From Calditrichota bacterium (lineage in GTDB: Bacteria; Calditrichota; Calditrichia; Calditrichales; Calditrichaceae): 64,000 bases of DNA. Within the stretch, counting starts at the first letter, position 1, and each line of letters opens with the position of its first letter. The translations under genes and the position numbers were made by a program. Under the pieces are notes generated by a model. The model did no database searches. It was not told where the DNA came from and saw only the letters and a program-made list of their open reading frames with translations. The DNA lies in assembly GCA_003854985.1 (NCBI GenBank), contig RQOG01000010.1, positions 36,608 through 100,607 on the forward strand, read 5' to 3'. Below are positions 58,025-64,000 of the stretch, in pieces.

Positions 58025-59761
58025 TTATAAATATACCTGCTGCCATTCACGTACGGAATTAATCAGAAATATTTTATGGTAACCGTATAATTCTTCTTTT
58101 TTGATTACTTTTTCAATGAGTTTACCCTTATCAATTAACCATTGCCGGTATGTTCCATTAAGCAATCCGCAGGAAACCGGCGGTGTATAATAATTGCCAT
58201 GCTGTTCTATAACGATATTGGCAATAGTCGATTCGGTTATTTCATGATCTTTATTCCAAAGAATTACATCAGCGTAACCGGGAAAATCTTTTATGGCATT
58301 TTCATATATTTTTCGCCAGGTCGTTTTATGATATAAGAATACATCTTCTTTGTTAACCGGAGTTTTTGCTATTGCTACCTTCATTTCTCCCGAATCACCC
58401 AACGGTGACAACGGTTTTAACTCGATTTTGATCTCTCCTTTTTTGCTCAGAAGAAGCCGGATTATACAGGGCAGCATTGTATATTCTTTTAATTGTGCCT
58501 TCAGATATTTCAGGATTTTTTCCCTGTCAAAAGGAAAGTCAAAGTAATCCGCCGAATCCTGCACTCTTTTTAGATGATAATCCAACAAAAAAATGGCGCC
58601 GCCCTTATCCACCCGCATGGTCTCTAATAAATCAAATCCGGGCTGTGTCGTCTTAAGTACTCTGGACTTAAGAAGGCACTCTTCATATTCATCCTCTGCC
58701 TTCGAATCCCATACAATCCCGCTGCCAATACCATATTCAACCGTTTTTGCCTGATGATCAAACAGCAGCGTACGGATAGCCACATTAAACTGGGATTTGC
58801 CATCCGGTTTAATAAAACCGATGGCGCCGGTATAAATGTTCCTGGGTGATTCTTCCAATTCCCTGATAATGGACATGGTTTTTACTTTTGGCGCGCCGGT
58901 AATGGAAGCACATGGAAAAAGCGCTTTAAATATATCCGCAATTCCGGCGTCGGTAACGCCAGTAACTTTTGAAACCATCTGCCAGACGGTTGGATATTTT
59001 TCTATTTTAAACAGTTCAGGGACCTTAACGCTGCCATAAACGCATACTTTTGATAAATCATTGCGGATCATATCGACAATCATCAAATTTTCTGCGCGGT
59101 TTTTTTCGGATACATATAAATTATTCCGGATCAATTCATCTTCATTTAAAGTTTTCCCCCTGGGCGCCGTGCCTTTCATCGGAATACTGGTTATCCTATT
59201 TCCATCCCGCATAAAAAAAAGTTCGGGCGACGCGCTGCAAACTGAAAAACGCTCCGTTTCAATATAGGCACCGTAATCCGATGGCTGAGCAGAAATCATG
59301 GAACCGAATATCTGTTTTGGTATAAAATCAACAGCCTGTCGATTTAAACGGAAGGTATAATTGACCTGGTAAGTCCAGCCCTGGCAGATATAATCTTTTA
59401 TTTTGCTTATTTTCTTATTAAATGTTTTTGCATCGATATCCGGAATCATAATCATTTCATGAAAATTCTCCGCGGAGTTTGCCGGAATAGCGGTCGTTTC
59501 AGCGTCTTTAAACAACCCGAAATATAACAGGGGTAAGTCCGAAGGCGGAAAGGTCAGCAAATGATTATCAAAGGCCGATGCGGCTTCATAGGCGACAAAA
59601 CCGGTGGCATAGAGCTTTTCCAAACGAACCAGGCGTTCTATTTGCATCAGCGCCGGAATAACGTCTTCAGAGCTTTTTATTTCATAAAGGCGGACAGGAT
59701 TTACAAATTTCAACCACTGTCGTGTAAAAGCATCGTGAATAATGATTTCAGGAGTCTGCAT
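58025..59761 (-). CDS. Aminodeoxychorismate synthase component I fused to 4-amino-4-deoxychorismate lyase
   Basis: Residues 1-350 are the chorismate-binding PabB part (FSVCSASPELFF, IPMKGTAPRGKT, MIVDMIRNDLSKVC, ASITGAPKVKTM). Residues 360-578 are a class IV aminotransferase-fold PabC part (LLETMRVDKGG, HLKRVQDSADYF, EITESTIANIVI). The fusion turns chorismate into p-aminobenzoate for folate, given an amidotransferase PabA, which is absent here. Both halves look complete. It feeds the same pathway as folB-folK at 33044-33879. It starts 16 bp past the HNH gene. Confidence 0.93.
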   Translation of the reverse strand: MQTPEIIIHDAFTRQWLKFVNPVRLYEIKSSEDVIPALMQIERLVRLEKLYATGFVAYEAASAFDNHLLTFPPSDLPLLYFGLFKDAETTAIPANSAENFHEMIMIPDIDAKTFNKKISKIKDYICQGWTYQVNYTFRLNRQAVDFIPKQIFGSMISAQPSDYGAYIETERFSVCSASPELFFMRDGNRITSIPMKGTAPRGKTLNEDELIRNNLYVSEKNRAENLMIVDMIRNDLSKVCVYGSVKVPELFKIEKYPTVWQMVSKVTGVTDAGIADIFKALFPCASITGAPKVKTMSIIRELEESPRNIYTGAIGFIKPDGKSQFNVAIRTLLFDHQAKTVEYGIGSGIVWDSKAEDEYEECLLKSRVLKTTQPGFDLLETMRVDKGGAIFLLDYHLKRVQDSADYFDFPFDREKILKYLKAQLKEYTMLPCIIRLLLSKKGEIKIELKPLSPLGDSGEMKVAIAKTPVNKEDVFLYHKTTWRKIYENAIKDFPGYADVILWNKDHEITESTIANIVIEQHGNYYTPPVSCGLLNGTYRQWLIDKGKLIEKVIKKEELYGYHKIFLINSVREWQQVYL

Positions 59762-59777
59762 TGAGACCGGCAGGCGC

Positions 59778-60281
59778 TTAATTCATAAAAAGATAAGGCT
59801 TCCAGGATTCATCCGGCTTGCCTATCAGGGATTGCAGAAAAAATAAATGGGATGGCTTTTCGGGACGTTTCAGCAATTTCATTCCCACCTGTTCAGGCGT
59901 CTGATTACCTTTTTTATTATTACAGTTTAAACAAGCCGTAACAAGGTTTTCCCAGTTATCGCCCCCGCCCTGACTTTTGGGAATTACATGATCGATCGTC
60001 ATGGGCTGGCTGTTCTGCCCGCAATACTGGCAGATGTGTTTATCACGCTTCATAATATTCTTACGGCTCAGCAGAACGCTCCGGTAGGGTTTGTTTACAT
60101 AGCGGTTTAACCGGATAACACTCGGATAAGGCATCTCTCCCGAAACTGAATGTATTACTATAGGATACCGTTCAACCAGGTCCACTTTATTCAGATAGAG
60201 CAGAATGATGGCTTTCTGTGCGGTACAAATTGTAAACGGCTCATAATTTTGGTTGAGCAACAGGACTTTTTTATTCAGCAT
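59778..60281 (-). CDS. HNH endonuclease
   Basis: The 167-aa protein has a beta-rich N-terminal part (MLNKKVLLLNQNYEPFTIC) and a zinc-bound HNH nuclease domain with CQYCG, the core TIDHVIPKSQGG, the Asn in GDNWENLVTAC and the second Cys pair CLNCNNKKG. This stand-alone form is widespread in bacteria and often of unknown target. It is a small gene between the NlpC/P60 gene (15 bp upstream) and pabBC (16 bp downstream), probably one transcript. Confidence 0.92.
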   Translation of the reverse strand: MLNKKVLLLNQNYEPFTICTAQKAIILLYLNKVDLVERYPIVIHSVSGEMPYPSVIRLNRYVNKPYRSVLLSRKNIMKRDKHICQYCGQNSQPMTIDHVIPKSQGGGDNWENLVTACLNCNNKKGNQTPEQVGMKLLKRPEKPSHLFFLQSLIGKPDESWKPYLFMN

Positions 60282-60296
60282 AATAAATCAACCCGG

Positions 60297-61094
60297 TTAA
60301 TTTGCGCCTAATTTACATAAAAATGCTTTAATGCCAACAAAATCTTTTTCAAGCGTCCTATCATAATCTTTTTGTCCGGACACGACGGAATTTATCCGTA
60401 CATATCCCCGGGCATGCAAAATCAATCCGGATCCCAAAGCAATGCCCACATGCGAAACCCTTTTTTGATCTTTAGAGAAAAAGTATAAATCGCCGGGCTG
60501 AGCGGCATCAGGCTTGTCTGACACAAAATCAGCATCTTCATACTGCATCCAGGCGTCTCTCCGGATATTAATTCCCGCTAATTGATGAACGATTTGCACC
60601 AGTCCGGAGCAGTCAAACCCATAAACCGTTTTGCCACCCCACACGTACGGAATGCCTAAAAACCTCTTGGCCAGCTTAATAAAATCGCCACGATTCAAAC
60701 ACGGCGATTCTTTGGTGATAGTGCTCTTAATCCATCCATATGCGCGATCCGGCAGTTTTGTTTTTGTCCAGCCTTTTCGCTCTTCCAGAACAGGAATCCG
60801 GCACCCGGGCGTTGTTGTCCGGATTATCATACCATTCGCATTAGCCCTCTCATATATTGCGCCTGCAACAGAAGTTACCTGTTTCCAATCTTTCACACTG
60901 AAACCGGATGCGATGATTTGAGTTTCCGATACCCAGCCCTGATAATTATCCGTAGTATTCACAAGGTAAAAATCATTTCTTTTTTCAAAAGCCGTCAGTT
61001 TTTCCCATAACAGAGCCTGTGAAATCATTTCTGATTTAAAGTCTGGCGCCTTATACAGGTTTGCATAGGTTGTGTTGACAATAAATTCAGTCAT
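60297..61094 (-). CDS. NlpC/P60 (C40) peptidase with SH3 domains
   Basis: Two bacterial SH3-like regions (residues 1-130, with WVSETQI and YGWIKSTI) precede a C40 cysteine peptidase. The catalytic Cys is in FDCSGLVQ, the His in VSHVGIAL and the third residue in LHARGYV. Enzymes of this layout cut gamma-D-Glu-diamino-acid bonds in peptidoglycan peptides during recycling. No signal peptide is visible, so it is probably cytosolic, like the YkfC group. The length is 265 aa. Confidence 0.92.
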   Translation of the reverse strand: MTEFIVNTTYANLYKAPDFKSEMISQALLWEKLTAFEKRNDFYLVNTTDNYQGWVSETQIIASGFSVKDWKQVTSVAGAIYERANANGMIIRTTTPGCRIPVLEERKGWTKTKLPDRAYGWIKSTITKESPCLNRGDFIKLAKRFLGIPYVWGGKTVYGFDCSGLVQIVHQLAGINIRRDAWMQYEDADFVSDKPDAAQPGDLYFFSKDQKRVSHVGIALGSGLILHARGYVRINSVVSGQKDYDRTLEKDFVGIKAFLCKLGAN

Positions 61095-61226
61095 CGTTTC
61101 CGGTCCGAAAAATAAATTAACGGAAAAATAGAAAGCCGTTACTGCGATGTCAAATCTCCCGAAAGGAAAAATTGACTCGTTTTTATGCTGTATTTTATAT
61201 TAAGCCCATAACATGAAAGGCGGATA

Positions 61227-61928
61227 ATGAATACTTCTTTGGATTACATCAAAACTATCTTACCGGGAATCAAAGGGCTTATCTTAGATATGGATGGCGT
61301 TCTGGTCGATACCGAACCGATTCATATGAAATCATTTGCAATCTTTCTGGATAGACTGGAATTATCTTATGACGACGGTTTTTTACAGTCGCTGATCGGT
61401 TATTCCATTGACGAAAATATCCGGGTAATAAATCAAAAATATTTTAAATATGAAAAAATCCCTGTAACCGAAGGCGTGCTCCAGCGTGACAGGATATATG
61501 TAAACCTGCTTAAAAATACAAGTCTACAGCCTATGAACGGCATTAAAGACCTTATAGATATCTGCTCCAAAAAGAATCTAAAACTGGCGCTGGCTTCTTC
61601 TTCCGACCGGGAGCAGGTCGATATTATCATAGACGGTTTAAAGGATTTGAAATTACGTAGTCGTCTGAAATCCATTGTAAGCGGTGATGAGGTTGAATAT
61701 AAAAAGCCGCAGCCGGAAATCTATTTAAAAACACAGAATAATTTAGGATTGATTGGTCGTCAATGCCTGGCCATCGAAGACTCAGACGCCGGCGTAAGCA
61801 GCGCCCGTGCGGCAGGATGCTATTGTCTGGCTCTAAAAAATCCTTATACAAAAGTTCACAAACATCCGCAGGCCAACGGTTTTTTAAATAGTATTTTGGA
61901 AATTACCGATATATTCAGACAGATATAA
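61227..61928 (+). CDS. HAD-superfamily phosphatase (beta-phosphoglucomutase-like)
   Basis: This 233-aa HAD-IA enzyme has the nucleophile motif LDMDGVLVDTEP (Asp21, Asp23), motif II in LALASSSDRE, motif III Lys in EYKKPQPEIY and motif IV IEDSDAGVSSARAAG. The cap domain lies between residues 30 and 95. Members act on sugar phosphates or phosphoglycolate; the substrate here is unknown. AAGGCGG lies 4 nt before the ATG. It is transcribed alone and ends in a strong terminator. Confidence 0.9.
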   Translation: MNTSLDYIKTILPGIKGLILDMDGVLVDTEPIHMKSFAIFLDRLELSYDDGFLQSLIGYSIDENIRVINQKYFKYEKIPVTEGVLQRDRIYVNLLKNTSLQPMNGIKDLIDICSKKNLKLALASSSDREQVDIIIDGLKDLKLRSRLKSIVSGDEVEYKKPQPEIYLKTQNNLGLIGRQCLAIEDSDAGVSSARAAGCYCLALKNPYTKVHKHPQANGFLNSILEITDIFRQI

Positions 61929-61931
61929 AAA

Positions 61932-61955
61932 AAGCCGCAACCGCGGCTTCTTATA
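61932..61955. terminator. Bidirectional terminator, HAD phosphatase / thioredoxin
   Basis: AAGCCGC (61932-61938) pairs with GCGGCTT (61943-61949) around AACC. A-rich sequence on the left serves the minus-strand thioredoxin gene, and TTCTTAT on the right serves the plus strand. Confidence 0.75.
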
Positions 61956-61974
61956 GTCTCAATACTACCGAATG

Positions 61975-62343
61975 TTAATTTTGGCTTTTATCTACGCCCA
62001 GCACTTCTTTCATGGCATGGATAAGCGTTTGTTTTGGCAGCGCGCCCACCGCCATCTGCGGTTTATCATTCATTGGCACGAACAACATGGAAGGAATACT
62101 ACGGATACCGAACACGGCGGCTAATTCCTGCTCCTTTTCGGTATCAATCTTATAAACGTTTAATTTGCCTTTGTACTCGTCGGAAAGTTCTTCCAGAACG
62201 GGCTCTACCAATTTACAGGGTTGACACCAGTCGGCGTAAAAATCGATAATACAGGGCAAATCACCTTCATACTTCCATTCCTGGTTTTTTTCGTAATTAA
62301 ACACTTTATCCAGGAAAGCCTGCTTGGTTAAATGTTCAGTCAT
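61975..62343 (-). CDS. Thioredoxin
   Basis: The 122-aa protein is a single thioredoxin fold with the active site DWCQPCKL (Cys40, Cys43), the cis-Pro segment RSIPSMLF and VYKIDTEKEQELA. It has a short N-terminal extension before the first strand compared with E. coli TrxA. The ATG at 62343 has TAGGAGA upstream; extending the frame to 62466 would add an unlikely Phe- and Lys-rich lead. It probably acts as a general disulfide reductase in the cytosol. Confidence 0.94.
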   Translation of the reverse strand: MTEHLTKQAFLDKVFNYEKNQEWKYEGDLPCIIDFYADWCQPCKLVEPVLEELSDEYKGKLNVYKIDTEKEQELAAVFGIRSIPSMLFVPMNDKPQMAVGALPKQTLIHAMKEVLGVDKSQN

Positions 62344-62815
62344 TTTTTTTCTCCTACTTCTATTAAATATTTTATTATTTTCATTTCTAAAATAAGATGG
62401 ATATAATTTTAAAAAGATACAAAAGAAAATAATTTTAATAAAATGCCTGCTTAAAAATATTTGCATGCCGTTATCGTTGATGCGACGCTTACATGGAATT
62501 GAAGGTTAAGGGGTTAATATGCGTTTGGAGTTCTCAGTGATTATACCATTGGTTTTTTATCTGTGTTATTTTGCTTCAGAGCCTTTTGGAATTTTGGCCA
62601 AGATTTCATACTATTGATTTTAGGTTAACTTGCCAATTTCAAATTCTCTAAACGGTGTTCCTTTTTCGCTTTATTTAACTTATTTTTCCTTTCTAATGCC
62701 AGAGCTTGTGGATAACCATAATGCTATAGCTCCGGAGGCATATCCCCGATGTTTCTTCTAAATCATTCATTGTTCTTAGAAGATTGTAATATATGAGCTT
62801 CCTTATTTTGAGATG
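62344..62815. other. Gene-free region with possible coding remnant
   Basis: No intact gene is visible in 470 bases. Read on the minus strand, 62620-62760 gives a broken frame containing PQALALERKNKLNKAKKEHR, which looks like the tail of a lost gene. A hyphenated element with CTCCGGAGG-type palindromic sequence lies near 62730. The stretch before the thioredoxin ATG (62344-62360) holds its ribosome site. Confidence 0.3.
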
Positions 62816-63247
62816 CTATTTTAATTCGATAAACGGATTAAGGATAACTAAATTCCCGATGCTCTGTTTATGCTGCAAATCTTCCGAGTAGAGAATTTTG
62901 CAATCGCCTTTAATCGCAGCGCTTATAATCAATGAATCATAAAATGAATAACGCCATCTTTCCGATATCTGTAAAGCATGCCGGTACAAATCCATGTCCG
63001 GAGAAATTTCACATAAAGGCTCTAACACGATATTTAGATATTTTACACAATCTTCAAATGTTAAAGGAATGGAAAACTTACGTAGCGCTACATTTAAAAA
63101 CTCCTGAACTACCTGAAAACTTATAATACCATTTGAATACTCCAAAGCATCATTTATTATTTTCTGCGAAATATTCTGTTTTTGCTCATCCTTTTTATTA
63201 AATGAGTAAACCAGAATATTGGTATCGATAAAATACTTATCGTTCAT
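62816..63247 (-). CDS. PIN-domain toxin (VapC-like)
   Basis: This 143-aa PIN-domain ribonuclease has the first acidic residue in YFIDTNILVY, the second in ISFQVVQEFL (Glu), and the third pair in YSFYDSLIISAA followed by LYSEDLQH. The four-acid site fits an active VapC-type RNase. Its start overlaps the upstream small gene by 11 bases, the usual antitoxin-toxin arrangement. The target RNA is unknown. It belongs to an accessory-looking end of the window. Confidence 0.9.
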   Translation of the reverse strand: MNDKYFIDTNILVYSFNKKDEQKQNISQKIINDALEYSNGIISFQVVQEFLNVALRKFSIPLTFEDCVKYLNIVLEPLCEISPDMDLYRHALQISERWRYSFYDSLIISAAIKGDCKILYSEDLQHKQSIGNLVILNPFIELK

Positions 63248-63458
63248 TCAGTTCATCCCGGCTGTATTTATGATCAGCGTTAACATAATCCAGTTTTTTC
63301 ATAAGCTGAATATAATCAGAGGATTTTGTTTCTTTGCCTGCATAAAATTTTAGCCACCGCCGGAAGGAATTATTAAGAGTTGTTTTTTCCCGATGCGCCT
63401 TTTCACGGGCTTTCCGAATAAGATTTTCATCAGCGCTGAACGTGATGTTTTTCAACAT
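63237..63458 (-). CDS. Antitoxin of VapBC-like pair
   Basis: The 73-aa protein reads MLKNITFSADENLIRKAREK at its start, a ribbon-helix-helix pattern (strand then two helices) that would bind DNA. Its C-terminus (DYVNADHKYSRDELNER) would wrap the PIN toxin. ATG 63458 has AAAGGA upstream; the longer in-frame extension has no conserved pattern. The pair is probably autoregulated by the antitoxin. Confidence 0.85.
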   Translation of the reverse strand: MLKNITFSADENLIRKAREKAHREKTTLNNSFRRWLKFYAGKETKSSDYIQLMKKLDYVNADHKYSRDELNER

Positions 63459-63782
63459 GATTATGATCCTTTTTACACAATTGCTTTGTACACTGCTTTC
63501 GTGTAAAATAAGAATTAATAATTCTTTTTTCAACACTATTTATATTCAAAATATAACCTGATAAATTGCTGTAAAGGAAAGTCGTAAAGAACATATTTAC
63601 TTTTCCCTGGTTCATAACGATATTTTTACCTGCGTTAAAGGATGCCTTTACTCATTGCCGATCTAAAGATAAAGCCCTCGGGGGGGTAAACCTGTTTTGC
63701 CTTGGAAATTTAAAGCATAGTAGGCGACGCCGGCAAAAAAATAAGTATTGCCAAATTAAATCGGTCTAATCTTTCCAAAATA
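63459..63782. other. Gene-free region upstream of the toxin-antitoxin pair
   Basis: About 320 bp with no supported gene. It should contain the antitoxin promoter near 63470-63530, but I cannot place it. A run of seven G at about 63681-63687 is unusual. Confidence 0.3.
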
Positions 63783-63810
63783 AAAAAAGGAACCAAATAT
63801 GATTCCTTTT
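63783..63810 (-). terminator. Terminator after tRNA-like repeat 1
   Basis: On the minus strand AAAAGGAA pairs with TTCCTTTT around a 10-12 nt loop, and a run of seven T follows (63782-63788). Confidence 0.7.
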
Positions 63811-63812
63811 AT

Positions 63813-63879
63813 GTACCGGAGGTCGGACTCTTCCACCGGAATGCTCGCGGCAGAACCTGCAACCTACCGGTTAACAGCC
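63813..63879 (-). repeat. tRNA-Asn 3'-half-like repeat, copy 1
   Basis: On the minus strand this reads CTGTTAACCGGTAGGTTGCA then GGTTC, the anticodon-loop to T-loop part of a bacterial tRNA-Asn(GTT). A 22-nt insertion (63831-63852) splits the T-loop, and GAGTCC plus an acceptor-like end follow. The 5' half with the D-arm is missing. The inserted piece folds as TTCC-ACC-GGAA and a short TGC/GCA stem. A terminator follows. Copy 2 lies 109 bp away. Confidence 0.6.
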
Positions 63880-63881
63880 AC

Positions 63882-63916
63882 AAATAAAAAAAGCCCCATG
63901 AATGATCAAAGGACTT
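63882..63916 (-). terminator. Terminator after tRNA-like repeat 2
   Basis: On the minus strand AAGTCC (63911-63916) pairs with GGGCTT (63891-63896) with one G-U pair, and a T-run (63886-63892) follows. Confidence 0.6.
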
Positions 63917-63920
63917 TATT

Positions 63921-63987
63921 TGCTCCGGCGGTAGGACTCTTCCAAAGGAATGCCTGCGGCAGAACCTGCAACCTACCGGTTAACAGC
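63921..63987 (-). repeat. tRNA-Asn 3'-half-like repeat, copy 2
   Basis: This is the same unit as copy 1, with the T-loop insertion at 63940-63961. Its hairpins are TTCC-AAA-GGAA and TGCC-TGC-GGCA: loop bases differ from copy 1 while stems are kept. GGTAGG and CCTACC close an outer 6-bp stem. The sequence after it (63988-64000) repeats the bases that follow copy 1, so a further unit may lie beyond the window. Confidence 0.6.
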
Positions 63988-64000
63988 AATAAAAAAAGCC

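Noticed and set aside
62344..62466. Longer N-terminus for thioredoxin
   Set aside because: The added 41 residues are Phe/Lys-rich and unconserved, and a clear ribosome site (TAGGAGA) marks the inner ATG at 62343.
63813..63987. Functional tRNA-Asn genes
   Set aside because: The acceptor 5' strand, D-arm and 5' anticodon stem are absent, and the T-loop is interrupted, so neither copy can fold as a tRNA.
63813..64000. Integron attC sites or a CRISPR array
   Set aside because: No GTTRRRY/RYYYAAC core boxes are present, there are only two copies, and the spacing and repeat length do not fit CRISPR.

Overview
The window is a gene-dense, roughly 40-45 % GC bacterial chromosome segment with about 47 protein genes, one of them cut by the left edge, and no complete rRNA or tRNA gene. 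Several features point to the FCB superphylum (Bacteroidota, Ignavibacteria, Calditrichota and relatives). Two secreted proteins end in the NP-NPFNP-type tail used by type IX secretion/FlgD-like sorting. There is a 37-aa ribosomal protein bTHX. Several promoters look like the Bacteroidota form (TTTG, a 19-20 nt spacer, then TAnnTTTG). A full Na+-NQR operon is present. A deep FCB lineage such as Calditrichota is my best guess; I cannot settle the phylum from sequence reading alone.

Layout. 1-5854: radical SAM protein (partial), then metG-tatD-ksgA-mgtE. 6007-8752: two secreted proteins (dockerin-like and possibly cohesin-like) and a cold shock protein with a structured leader. 8753-9396: about 640 bp without a gene. 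9397-17327: lactonase-like metallohydrolase and the addB-addA recombination nuclease pair. 17469-23500: secreted subtilase, B3/B4 protein, a hairpin-rich MITE-like repeat, lipoprotein, bTHX, glycosyltransferase, TPR-SLH lipoprotein. 23618-32388: signalling proteins (REC-HisKA, REC-DUF4388-roadblock, GAF-HD-GYP), cdsA, a septation/Nudix fusion and a SWIM-SNF2 ATPase. 32392-35672: deoxynucleoside kinase, folK, folB, and groEL under a CIRCE element but without groES. 36020-45941: long-type RmlA, a small protein, and an RND efflux operon (adaptor plus two permeases). 46107-51943: nqrABCDEF. 52260-56448: pgsA-pgpA-cinA-thpR and recA. 56489-62343: lipoprotein, pabB-pabC fusion, HNH nuclease, NlpC/P60 hydrolase, HAD phosphatase, thioredoxin. 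62467-64000: an accessory-looking end with a VapBC-like toxin-antitoxin pair and two tandem tRNA-Asn-derived repeats.

How the genes work together. The core is housekeeping: translation (metG, ksgA, bTHX), chaperone and cold response (groEL, cspA), recombinational repair (addAB, recA), phospholipid synthesis (cdsA, pgsA, pgpA) and folate synthesis (folB, folK, pabBC). Energy and envelope functions centre on the sodium-pumping NQR complex and the RND exporter. The surface layer is represented by the sorted or dockerin-like secreted proteins and the SLH lipoprotein.

The most unusual signals are the tandem tRNA-Asn 3'-half repeats with a hairpin inserted in the T-loop, each followed by its own terminator (63783-64000); the terminal-inverted-repeat element made of hairpins (19944-20081); a palindrome filling the promoter spacer of the nqr operon (52021-52043); and a folded recA leader (55269-55351).
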